Origin: an uncultured Lachnospiraceae bacterium | GTDB taxonomy: Bacteria; Bacillota; Clostridia; Lachnospirales; Lachnospiraceae | Length of the DNA: 11,174 nt | Assembly: GCA_910583895.1 (NCBI GenBank) | Contig: CAJTYJ010000014.1 | Span: 61,666-72,839, forward strand | Direction of reading: 5' to 3' | Part shown: positions 1-6,899 of the stretch, in pieces | How the letters are laid out: each line of letters opens with the position of its first letter | How positions within the stretch are numbered: the first letter of the stretch is position 1 | Notes under the pieces: generated by a model | What the model saw: the letters and a program-made list of their open reading frames with translations, nothing else | Databases searched by the model: none | Told to the model about the DNA's origin: nothing | Program-made: the position numbers and the translations under genes

Positions 1-1
1 A

Positions 2-49
2 GCCTTCCAGACTATAGGGCGAAGGGACAGGACAGATGCGGAACTATAA
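2..49 (+). CDS. Possible C-terminal tail of an upstream gene
   Basis: Fifteen open codons run in from the window edge and end at a TAA (47-49), 17 bases before the ATG of the next gene. The tail is basic to mixed-charge and reads AFQTIGRRDRTDAEL. Of the three forward frames, one closes at a TAG at 15-17, while another stays open into the next gene's leader, so this frame is not the only open one. The end just ahead of a ribosome site (TAGGAGGG, 51-58) is what would be expected for the previous gene of the same operon. A transporter permease would be a natural neighbour, but nothing in 15 residues identifies the family. Confidence 0.3.
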   Translation, partial: AFQTIGRRDRTDAEL

Positions 50-66
50 TTAGGAGGGTATTTATT

Positions 67-876
67 ATGTGGACAAAGGATTTGTTTGGCGTGGAGAAAC
101 CAATCATCGCAATGTGCCATATGCAGCCGATGCCGGGAGATCCTGGTTATGATGCAGAAGGCGGGATGGAGAAGGTGCTGGAGTGTGCCAGAAAGGATCT
201 TCATGCGCTGCAGGAAGGCGGCGTTGACGGCATCATGTTTTCCAACGAGTTCAGTCTTCCTTATTTGACAAAAGTGGAAACGATTACGGTTGCCTCCATG
301 GCAAGTGTGATCGGAGAATTGAAAAGTGAGATCAAGATTCCGTTCGGGGTCAACTGCCTGTGGGATCCCATTGCCTCCATCGACCTGGCGGTGGCTGTGG
401 GCGGCAAATTTATCCGTGAGATCATATCCGGAGTCTATGCTTCTGATTTCGGCCTGTGGAACACCAATGTAGGTGCAACCGCACGGCATAAGATGGCTGT
501 ATCCGGAAAAGATATCAAAATGCTTTACAATATTGTTCCTGAGGCGGCATCCTACCTTGGAAACCGCGAGATCGAGGATATCGCGAAGACAACGGAATTC
601 AACAACCATCCGGATGCGATCTGCGTCTCCGGACTGACAGCAGGCTCTGAGACGGATACCCAGATTCTGCGCAGGGTGAAAGACGCGCTGAAGCGTACAC
701 CGGTATTTTGCAACACCGGATGCAATAAAGACAATATCAAGCGCCAGCTGACCTATGCAGACGGCGCTGTGTGTGCCACAACTTTTAAATATGACGGAAT
801 TTTTGAAAATGCAGTGGATGTCAATCGCGTGAAAGAATTCATGGCTGAAGTGAAAGACTTCCGCAAAGGATTATAA
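67..876 (+). CDS. BtpA/SgcQ family TIM-barrel protein
   Basis: The 269-residue product matches the BtpA/SgcQ family along its full length, and this is also the family's usual size. Visible landmarks are the N-terminal strand IAMCHMQPMPGDPGY (residues 14-28), GGVDGIMFSNE (51-61), FGVNCLWDP (93-101, where many relatives have an L-R-N-D type motif), a conserved block around residues 116-131 (IREI...SDFGLW), SGLTAG (188-193), and the phosphate-loop-like ADGAVCATTFK (231-241). The family is named for cyanobacterial BtpA, linked to photosystem I stability, and E. coli SgcQ, from a cryptic sugar locus; no catalytic reaction is firmly known. A phosphate-binding TIM barrel next to a sugar kinase and epimerase suggests a sugar-phosphate aldolase or isomerase-like role (inference). 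The start is set by AGGAGGG at 52-58, eight bases before the ATG. It has no signal peptide or membrane segment. It is the first complete gene of the operon; the kinase gene follows after 20 bases. Confidence 0.88.
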   Translation: MWTKDLFGVEKPIIAMCHMQPMPGDPGYDAEGGMEKVLECARKDLHALQEGGVDGIMFSNEFSLPYLTKVETITVASMASVIGELKSEIKIPFGVNCLWDPIASIDLAVAVGGKFIREIISGVYASDFGLWNTNVGATARHKMAVSGKDIKMLYNIVPEAASYLGNREIEDIAKTTEFNNHPDAICVSGLTAGSETDTQILRRVKDALKRTPVFCNTGCNKDNIKRQLTYADGAVCATTFKYDGIFENAVDVNRVKEFMAEVKDFRKGL

Positions 877-896
877 GACAGAGGAGGACTGCTTTC

Positions 897-2429
897 ATGG
901 CTGAAAAATATCTGATTGGTTTTGATATGGGAACTGGCAGCGTGCGTGTGGGAATCTACAAGCTGGACGGGCACGAGGTTGGTTTTGCCGTGACAGAATA
1001 CAATACATATCATGAGCGTCCGGGCTGGGCAGAACAAAAGCCCGAAGACTGGTGGAACTGTCTGCAGAACAGTATGAAAGAGGCGCTCAAAAAATCAGGA
1101 GTGGACAAAAAGGACATCATCGCCATCGGTTATGATGTGACCGCATGTTCTGTGATGCTGTGCAAAAAAGATGGTACGCCCCTTCGGGACTGCCTTCTGT
1201 GGATGGATGTACGTTCCTACAAAGAGGCCGAGGAGATTCGTGCCACCAATGACCCGGCGCTGAAGTTCAACGGTTTCGGAAATGTATCGGCGGAGTGGAT
1301 GCCGTGCAAGGCTCTGTGGCTGAAGAAAAACGAGCCGGAAAACTACAACAATGCAGATGTGGTCTGCGAGTGTGCGGACTGGATCACCTACAAACTGACC
1401 GGAAAATGGACGATCAATATGTCCAACATCTCCGCCCGCTGGTATTATGACAAGCCAAACGGCGGTTTCCCGGAATCTTTGTATTCGGCGATCGGACTTC
1501 AGGATGTGCTGGACAAGTTTCCGAAGGAGATTCACAGACTGGGAGATAACCTGGGGACATTGTCCGAAGAAGCGGCAGAGTTTCTCGGGCTTTCCACGGA
1601 TACGATTGTAGCTCAGGGCGGACCGGATGCCTACATCGGCTGCTTTGGTTTAGGAGTGATTTCTCCGGGAAAGATTGCGCTGATCACCGGTTCCAGTCAT
1701 CTGATTCTTGGACAGACGGATGTGTTTAAATATACGAAAAACGGCATGTTTGGTCCCTTCCCGGGTGGTATCCGTGATGATTACGGGATGGTTGAGGGGG
1801 GACAGACGTCTTCCGGCTCCATCATCAGCTGGTATAAGAACACTTTCTGCCAGGATTTGAAGGATAAAGAAGGCGGGATCTACGGAGAACTGAACCGGGA
1901 AGCGGCGAAGATTGCTCCGGGATCCGACGGACTTCTGGTGCTCGACTGGTGGCAGGGCAACCGTACTCCCTACACGGACGGGAGTATCCGGGGCAACATC
2001 TATGGCCTGTCTTTGAATCATACGCAGGCACATTTGTTCCGGGCCATGATGGAAGGAGTTGCGTACGGAACGGAGAATGTGTTTCAGTCCTTCCGGGATG
2101 CCGGATATGAAGTGGAAGAGATCTACATGGGCGGAGGAACGACCAACAGCGACCTGTTTATGCAGATCCATGCAGATGTGTCCAATGTGGTGGTGAATGT
2201 GCCGGAGGATCCCCAGTCCTGTGCGCTGGGCTCGGCGATTTTAGCTTCCATCGGAGCAGGCGTCTATGAGACATTTGAGGAAGCGGTTGCACACATGGTC
2301 CGCTACAGCAAGCGGATCGAGCCGATCCCCGAGAACCATGAAGTATACAAAAAATATTTTGCGCAGTATCGGAAAGCTTATGATAAATTCGGCGATTGGA
2401 TGAAAGAGACGACCGCCCTTGCAAAATAA
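897..2429 (+). CDS. FGGY-family carbohydrate kinase (ribulokinase-like)
   Basis: This 510-residue protein is a full-length ATP-dependent FGGY sugar kinase, expected to act in the cytoplasm. The first actin-like domain has the phosphate-binding GFDMGTGSVR (8-17), the GW..Q.PEDWW block (43-53) and WMDVR (102-106). GGPDAYIG (241-248) supplies the likely catalytic base Asp244, and ITGSSH (263-268) follows. The second domain has LDWWQGNRTPYTD (349-361), which resembles the ribulokinase (AraB-type) branch, then EGVAYGTENVF (386-396) and the nucleotide-binding MGGGTTNSDLFMQIHADV block (411-428). Substrate cannot be read from sequence; a ketopentose, tetrulose or polyol are all possible. GAGGAGG at 881-887 places the ATG correctly. 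The presence of an epimerase and a TIM-like isomerase in the same operon suggests that its phosphorylated product is isomerised further. The general family call is firm, the ribulokinase-like placement moderate. Confidence 0.93.
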   Translation: MAEKYLIGFDMGTGSVRVGIYKLDGHEVGFAVTEYNTYHERPGWAEQKPEDWWNCLQNSMKEALKKSGVDKKDIIAIGYDVTACSVMLCKKDGTPLRDCLLWMDVRSYKEAEEIRATNDPALKFNGFGNVSAEWMPCKALWLKKNEPENYNNADVVCECADWITYKLTGKWTINMSNISARWYYDKPNGGFPESLYSAIGLQDVLDKFPKEIHRLGDNLGTLSEEAAEFLGLSTDTIVAQGGPDAYIGCFGLGVISPGKIALITGSSHLILGQTDVFKYTKNGMFGPFPGGIRDDYGMVEGGQTSSGSIISWYKNTFCQDLKDKEGGIYGELNREAAKIAPGSDGLLVLDWWQGNRTPYTDGSIRGNIYGLSLNHTQAHLFRAMMEGVAYGTENVFQSFRDAGYEVEEIYMGGGTTNSDLFMQIHADVSNVVVNVPEDPQSCALGSAILASIGAGVYETFEEAVAHMVRYSKRIEPIPENHEVYKKYFAQYRKAYDKFGDWMKETTALAK

Positions 2430-2443
2430 TCAGGAGCGATTCT

Positions 2444-3274
2444 ATGTATCAGTATTCCCTTGGAATGTACGAAAAAGCAATGCCCGATGATATGCCGCTT
2501 CAGGAGAAGCTTCAGATGGCGAAGGAATGCGGCTTTGATCATGTGGAATTTTGCGTGGATCTGAAGGAAGAAAGAGCGAACAGACTGAACTGGACAAAGG
2601 AAGAACGGGCCTACTGGAGGAATCTTTCCTCCGGCATGGGCGTTCCTTTTACCACTTTTTCGCTGAGTCTGTTGCGCAAAAATCCTCTTGGAGTGCTGGA
2701 TGAGAGACGGAATCAGGAGTCCTTCCGGGTGCTTGAGGAGGGCTGCCGTCTGGCCTTTGATTTGGGCAGCAGAGTCCTTTTGATCAATGGATACGATGTA
2801 TATGACGAACCGTCCACAGACGAAACCGTGGCGCGTTTTTATGAAAATCTAACCAAAGCGGTGGATCTTTGTGCCCGTTACGGGATGGTGGTGGGGATTG
2901 AGAATGCAGAAAAGCCCTTTTGCCGGACCATAGCGGATGCGGTCAGCATCTGCAAAAGAGTTCCTTCGCCGTTTCTGCGGGTGTATGGAGACATCGGCAA
3001 TGAGACCAATTCCTGGGATGGAGACGGGAAGAAGACGGTGGCGGGACTGTTAGAGGGGGAAGGCTACATCACGTCTCTTCATCTCAAGGACAGCCTGCCA
3101 GGAGAGTACCGCCTGAAAGATTACGGCAGTGGTCATGTGGATTTTGCTGCATGCATTGAGGCAGCGAAGAAAATGCATATCCATCTTTTTACGGCTGAGA
3201 TTTTCTGTGATTCCAGCAGGGATTATATCGCATATGCAAAATACGTGTCCGAATTTTTGCGCTCCTTTTTTTGA
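2444..3274 (+). CDS. UlaE/SgbU-like sugar-phosphate 3-epimerase/isomerase
   Basis: The 276-residue product belongs to the AP-endonuclease-2-like sugar isomerase superfamily and looks most like L-xylulose-5-phosphate 3-epimerase (UlaE/SgbU). Characteristic blocks are LGMYEKAMPDD (6-16), GFDHVEFCVDLKEERANRLNW (30-50, two partly conserved segments), INGYDVYDEPS (114-124), YGDIGN (181-186), HLKDS (213-217) and GSGHVDF (228-234). The four expected metal ligands all appear present: Glu153 (GIEN), Asp183 (YGDIGN), His213 (LHLKD) and Glu252 (TAEIF), so it should be active. The ATG at 2444 is preferred because CAGGAGCG (2431-2438) lies just upstream; an ATG at 2396 would add 16 residues and overlap the kinase gene. 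The kinase gene ends 14 bases earlier, so translation is probably coupled. A 72-base gap with a small stem-loop follows. It probably acts on the kinase product or a derivative (inference); the true sugar is unknown. Confidence 0.86.
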   Translation: MYQYSLGMYEKAMPDDMPLQEKLQMAKECGFDHVEFCVDLKEERANRLNWTKEERAYWRNLSSGMGVPFTTFSLSLLRKNPLGVLDERRNQESFRVLEEGCRLAFDLGSRVLLINGYDVYDEPSTDETVARFYENLTKAVDLCARYGMVVGIENAEKPFCRTIADAVSICKRVPSPFLRVYGDIGNETNSWDGDGKKTVAGLLEGEGYITSLHLKDSLPGEYRLKDYGSGHVDFAACIEAAKKMHIHLFTAEIFCDSSRDYIAYAKYVSEFLRSFF

Positions 3275-3296
3275 CACTAAACTACAGACAGCAAAA

Positions 3297-3321
3297 GCTC
3301 TGCCATGAGAAGGGCAGAAGC
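3297..3321 (+). other. Intercistronic stem-loop
   Basis: The arms GCTCTGCC (3297-3304) and GGCAG-A-AGC (3313-3321) can form an eight-pair stem with one bulged A and an eight-base loop. It sits in the longest gap inside the operon (72 bases), 25 bases ahead of the ATG at 3347 and just before its ribosome site. No U-run follows, so it is not a standard terminator. It could act as an RNA processing or stabilising site that sets relative expression of the two halves of the operon, but this is inference. Confidence 0.3.
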
Positions 3322-3346
3322 AGAACTTAAATCAGGAGATCAAGTT

Positions 3347-3838
3347 ATGAGAAAAATAAAAGCAGAACCTTTGACGCAGGAGGCGTTTGCCCCCTATGGG
3401 ACTTTTTCCAACGCAATGAACCCTGAAGGGTATCATCTAAGCGGAGAGTATCACAAATTTTACCGGGATCAGGCAAAATTTTATTCGGATTCTGCCCTGC
3501 CGGTGGGGCTTTCACCTCTGACGGTCCGCGCCCACGGGTATCAGGTGACGGGGGTGGAGTGGCATACCCACACCTGTGAGGGGATGATCCCTCTGAATGA
3601 CGATGCAGTCATGCATGTCAGTCTGGCATCCGGAGATTTCGATGTGACTCAGACCAAAGCGTTTCTTGTGCCCAAAGGGACCGTGATCACGCTCTATCCG
3701 GGCGTATATCATCTGACTCCGCTGCCAGTTCATGAGGAGCAGTTAAACGCGCTGATTCTGCTGCCGGAGAGAGCCTACGCCAATGATTTTCTGTATAAAG
3801 ATCTGGACGAAGACAGCCAGTTCGAGATCGAACTGTAG
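3347..3838 (+). CDS. AllA-like (ureidoglycolate lyase fold) cupin protein
   Basis: The 163-residue product follows the ureidoglycolate lyase (AllA) pattern. It begins with PLTQEAFAPYGTF (8-20), has EWHTHTCEGMIPLNDD (71-86) in place of the family's E-R-H-P...Q-A-F-I-P-L block, and ends the barrel with VPKGTVITLYPGVYH (108-122), matching the family's G-V-W-H segment. Possible metal or substrate ligands are His73, His75, His90 and His122. AllA splits ureidoglycolate to glyoxylate and urea, but no other purine or allantoin gene is here, so a different substrate of the same fold is more likely, perhaps a sugar-derived hydroxy acid or an isomerisation step. Related proteins are often annotated only as a domain of unknown function. 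The start at 3347 follows AGGAG (3334-3338) with good spacing; an earlier ATG at 3305 lies within the stem-loop and lacks a ribosome site. The peptidase gene starts 14 bases downstream. Confidence 0.72.
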   Translation: MRKIKAEPLTQEAFAPYGTFSNAMNPEGYHLSGEYHKFYRDQAKFYSDSALPVGLSPLTVRAHGYQVTGVEWHTHTCEGMIPLNDDAVMHVSLASGDFDVTQTKAFLVPKGTVITLYPGVYHLTPLPVHEEQLNALILLPERAYANDFLYKDLDEDSQFEIEL

Positions 3839-3852
3839 GGTGAGGTTTGATT

Positions 3853-4920
3853 ATGGCAGATACAGATAAACGTTGGCAGAAGCTGGGAGAGTCGCTGGTA
3901 AACTACTCTTTGAAAGTAAAGCCAGGCGAGAAAGTGATGATCATGATGCTGGAGGTAGAGACCTATCCTCTGGCAGAAGCGGTGTACGCAGAGGTAATCA
4001 AGGCCGGCGGCTTTGCACAGATCCAGTTTATGAGCGAAGCGATCAAACACAAGATTCTTCGGTACGGGGACGACCGGCAGATTGGCTGGGTGCCGGAGCT
4101 GGAAGCTTACGGCATGCAGTGGGCAGATTGCTATCTGGGACTTCGGGGTGCTTTCAATCTTGACGAATGCTGGGACATCCCTCCAAAGAAGGTTGCGGCC
4201 TATCAAAAAGCCATGGGAAAGATTTCCACCATGCGCTGGCAGAATACCCGCTGGGCGCTGATCCGCGTGCCGAATGAGCGTTTTGCACAGCAGGCCCATG
4301 TGAGCATGGAGAAGATGATGGATATGTTTTTTGATTCCTGCACGCTGGACTGGGAGGATCATATTCAGAAAAATCAGCGGATTGCAGATATTCTGGATCA
4401 GGGGAATCATCTGCAGGTAAAGGGGTATCAGACAGATCTGGAATTTACGTTCGGCAACAACACCTGGACCGTCATGGACAATACTCAGAATATACCCGAC
4501 GGGGAGACGTTTGTCACCCCCAAATGGGAGACGGTCAACGGCCATATTTTCTTTGAGTTTCCGGCCACCATCGGCGGAAAGGTGATCCGGGATCTCTACC
4601 TGGAATTCAAAGACGGGCATGTGGTGAAGACCAATGCGTCTACGAACCTGGATTATGCCAATATGATTATAAAAAGCAATGAAAATGCGGACCGGGTGGG
4701 GGAATTTGCTTTCGGAACCAATCCCTTTGTGGATATCTGTACAACAGATATTCTGATTGATGAGAAGATGGCCGGAACCATGCATATGGCTCTTGGGAGG
4801 CCCTATGACGGAAGTTACGATTCTCCGATTCACTGGGATATCGTCAAAGATACCAGAAAGAATGCAGAGGCATACCTGGACGGAAAACAGATTTTTAAGG
4901 ACGGGAACTTTTTAATCTAA
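3853..4920 (+). CDS. M29-family (aminopeptidase II-like) metallopeptidase
   Basis: This 355-residue protein resembles the M29 aminopeptidases (AmpS/aminopeptidase T/PepS type), somewhat shorter than the usual 400 or so residues. The metal-site landmarks of the family are all visible: Glu218 in NIPDGETFVTP (213-223), Glu284 in VGEFAFGTNP (282-291), His311 in GTMHMALG (308-315), Tyr318 in GRPYDG, and His327 and Asp329 in SPIHWDIV (324-331). It should therefore bind two metal ions and cleave N-terminal residues, or a related amide. The N-terminal domain (1 to about 170) is typical in layout. No signal peptide is present, so it is cytoplasmic. AGGGTGAGG (3837-3845) lies seven bases before the ATG at 3853; a TTG two codons earlier (3847) is too close to this site. 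Inside a sugar-type operon the substrate may be a small aminoacyl or amide conjugate rather than general peptides (inference). Confidence 0.87.
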   Translation: MADTDKRWQKLGESLVNYSLKVKPGEKVMIMMLEVETYPLAEAVYAEVIKAGGFAQIQFMSEAIKHKILRYGDDRQIGWVPELEAYGMQWADCYLGLRGAFNLDECWDIPPKKVAAYQKAMGKISTMRWQNTRWALIRVPNERFAQQAHVSMEKMMDMFFDSCTLDWEDHIQKNQRIADILDQGNHLQVKGYQTDLEFTFGNNTWTVMDNTQNIPDGETFVTPKWETVNGHIFFEFPATIGGKVIRDLYLEFKDGHVVKTNASTNLDYANMIIKSNENADRVGEFAFGTNPFVDICTTDILIDEKMAGTMHMALGRPYDGSYDSPIHWDIVKDTRKNAEAYLDGKQIFKDGNFLI

Positions 4921-4950
4921 GACAGCAAAACTGTAGACGGGAGTAAAAAG

Positions 4951-5460
4951 ATGGTAAAACATAAGATACTGGAGCTGGAAACTACGGGAAAAAAGGTTCA
5001 TTTTTTTAATATCAGACAGGAAATTCTTGATTTTGTAAAGGACAGCGGGGTGAAGGACGGGATCATCAATATTCAGTCTCCCCATACCACCTGTTCTGTA
5101 TTGTTTGAAGAGATGGTTCATGATTTTGATTTAAAAGGGGATGAGTTCCTGCAGGTGGATCTGCTTCACGGGCTGAACAAGATTTTCCCCAAACAGGAGA
5201 CCAACGACGGCGATTACAAATATCCCGGTCCGGAGCATCTGGAGTTTGCACTTCGGGTGGATGCGAATGTTGCCGCGGATCATGGGACGTTATTAAACGG
5301 CGATGCCCATCTGCGCAGTTCTTTGATCGGCACCAGTGAGTCTTTCTCCATCATCGACGGTGAGGTACAGTTAGGGCCTTATGGCTATGTATACTTTATT
5401 GACTTTGATACCTGCCGTGCCAGAAAGAGAAAATGCAACATGACCATAGTAGGAGAATAA
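4951..5460 (+). CDS. yjbQ: YjbQ (UPF0047) family protein
   Basis: The 169-residue product is a YjbQ/UPF0047 protein, about 30 residues longer than typical members. The extra length lies in the middle (about residues 72-108). Family marks are IQSPHTTCSVLFEE (41-54), ADHGTLLNGDAHLRSSLIG (109-127), DGEVQLGPYG (136-145) and a basic C-terminal stretch with Arg156, Arg158 and Arg160. His45, His111 and His120 are the likely metal or catalytic residues. Members can show thiamine-phosphate synthase activity when overproduced, but the natural reaction is not settled. Its placement among sugar-phosphate enzymes suggests a phosphosugar or related ligand here (inference). The start at 4951 follows CGGGAG (4938-4943) seven bases upstream. 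The serine hydrolase start lies only two bases after the stop, so the two are probably translationally coupled. Confidence 0.88.
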   Translation: MVKHKILELETTGKKVHFFNIRQEILDFVKDSGVKDGIINIQSPHTTCSVLFEEMVHDFDLKGDEFLQVDLLHGLNKIFPKQETNDGDYKYPGPEHLEFALRVDANVAADHGTLLNGDAHLRSSLIGTSESFSIIDGEVQLGPYGYVYFIDFDTCRARKRKCNMTIVGE

Positions 5461-5462
5461 TC

Positions 5463-6896
5463 ATGCAGACACTCACTCCAGGCATGATCAACCGGTTTTT
5501 ATGGAATCTCAAAGAGCGGGAAGTGGAGCTTCGCTCTCTGTGTCTGTATCAGGACGGGAACATGCTGTTGAAAAAGGCCTATGCTCCTTTTTCAGAAGAC
5601 AGTCTGCATCCGGTTTACTCCGTGTCCAAATCGTTTTTGTCCGTGCTGATCGGATGGCTTTTAGAAGAAAAAAAGCTAAAACTTTCGGATCCCTGGATCT
5701 TATATTTTCCGGAGTACCAGTCTTATGCGGGAAGCCCTGCTTTTTGGACTGTTACAATCCGTGATCTTCTGACCATGACGCTGGGGCAAAAGCGGGAAGC
5801 GCCGGTACAGAAAGGAGATGACTGGATCCGGAAGATTGTGGAAGAGCCTGTGGTCATCAAACCTGGAACACAGTTTTTTTACAACAGTCAGGCTTCTTTT
5901 TTGCTGGGGGTGCTGGTAGAGCGGGTATCCGGCAAATCTTACCAGGCGTATCTGGAAGAGAAGATCTTAGCCCCTCTGGGGATTTCGGTGTATGAGTGCG
6001 AGACCAACCAGGCGGGACAGGCCATTGCAGGACTGTGTCTGCATCTGAGGACAGAGGACGTGGCAAAATTCGGCATCGCACTTTTGGAGGGCGGTCAGTA
6101 TCAGGGCCGTCAGATTGTTCCCAGGTTCTGGGTATCTGAGGTCGGAAAGAAGCAGGTAGAAAATAAGGACGTGATTGCGCCGGAGAAAGTGGAGGACTGC
6201 CAGGGTTATGGCTATCAATTCTGGCTCTGCAGTCAGGGCGGTTACCGGTGCTCCGGGCTGTACGGGCAGCTCTGTTATATCTGGCCGGAGAAGCATCTGG
6301 TGCTTGCGGCCAATTCGGCGGCGTCCGGCAATGGAGAGATCCTTTCCTGCCTGTATGACGCTATCCGGGAGAATCCTTCAGAGGAGCCGGATTTTCAGGA
6401 GTTTGGGATTCCTCCGGTGAAGGGAGAGCCGGCCCTCAGGTTCGGGAAGTGTTGGCGGTTAAATGGTACCTGGGTTCCAAAGCCCAATGACTTCGGGATT
6501 GAGCTTTTGGAGCTTTCTGTGGATGAGGGAGAGAAATTTGGGTGTCAGATCGGAATTACGCGAAGAGGAATCCGATATGCCTTTGATGCAGCATATGGCA
6601 GATGGCTTTTGCAGGAAGACCGTTTTACACCGTTTACACCGTATCTCTACAAGGGAGCCATGGACCCGGTGTACCATGAAGAATTTTTGTCCCGGAAACT
6701 TTACGGAAGCTGTGCGTGGAAAGACAGCGATACTCTGATTGTGCAGCTTCGGGCAGAGAATTATTCCGGCGTCCTGGAATTTGTCTTCCGGTTTTTTGAA
6801 AAAAACATGGTTGAGATGGACTATCGCGTCAGTGCATATCTTACAGAAGAAAACGCGCTGAGCGTGAAATTTGCTTTCACAGGAAAGGAGCAATAA
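5463..6896 (+). CDS. Beta-lactamase-fold serine hydrolase, cytoplasmic
   Basis: This 477-residue protein has the class C beta-lactamase/esterase fold (PF00144 type). The nucleophile motif is SVSK (Ser53, Lys56), followed by RDLLTMTLG (100-108), FFYNSQASFLLG (138-149), which supplies the Tyr140 of the second motif, and GLYGQ (265-269) in the place of the third (KTG/HxG) motif. The hydrolase domain ends near residue 305. The remaining 170 or so residues form a beta-rich tail of unknown role, as in several two-domain family members. There is no signal peptide: the N-terminus reads MQTLTPGMINRFL, so the enzyme is intracellular and unlikely to be a resistance enzyme or a cell-wall peptidase. An esterase, lactonase or amidase step on a pathway intermediate fits better (inference). 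AGGAG at 5451-5455, overlapping the end of the YjbQ gene, defines the ATG at 5463; an ATG at 5433 lies inside the upstream gene without a ribosome site. Confidence 0.88.
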   Translation: MQTLTPGMINRFLWNLKEREVELRSLCLYQDGNMLLKKAYAPFSEDSLHPVYSVSKSFLSVLIGWLLEEKKLKLSDPWILYFPEYQSYAGSPAFWTVTIRDLLTMTLGQKREAPVQKGDDWIRKIVEEPVVIKPGTQFFYNSQASFLLGVLVERVSGKSYQAYLEEKILAPLGISVYECETNQAGQAIAGLCLHLRTEDVAKFGIALLEGGQYQGRQIVPRFWVSEVGKKQVENKDVIAPEKVEDCQGYGYQFWLCSQGGYRCSGLYGQLCYIWPEKHLVLAANSAASGNGEILSCLYDAIRENPSEEPDFQEFGIPPVKGEPALRFGKCWRLNGTWVPKPNDFGIELLELSVDEGEKFGCQIGITRRGIRYAFDAAYGRWLLQEDRFTPFTPYLYKGAMDPVYHEEFLSRKLYGSCAWKDSDTLIVQLRAENYSGVLEFVFRFFEKNMVEMDYRVSAYLTEENALSVKFAFTGKEQ

Positions 6897-6899
6897 TTG

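Noticed and set aside
1095..1535. Long - strand open frames opposite the kinase gene (also near 1650-2171)
   Set aside because: They are mirror frames of a well-supported FGGY kinase and have no ribosome sites or recognisable motifs.
3347..3838. A genuine ureidoglycolate lyase in allantoin breakdown
   Set aside because: No allantoinase, allantoate amidohydrolase or ureidoglycolate dehydrogenase gene is present, and the key His-containing motif is modified.
3775..4833. A 352-codon open frame on the - strand
   Set aside because: It is antisense to the M29 peptidase gene, whose motifs and ribosome site are clear, and its product shows no recognisable family pattern.
5463..6896. A beta-lactamase conferring antibiotic resistance
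   Set aside because: There is no signal peptide, the third motif differs from true beta-lactamases, and the operon context is metabolic; the fold is shared by many esterases and peptidases.
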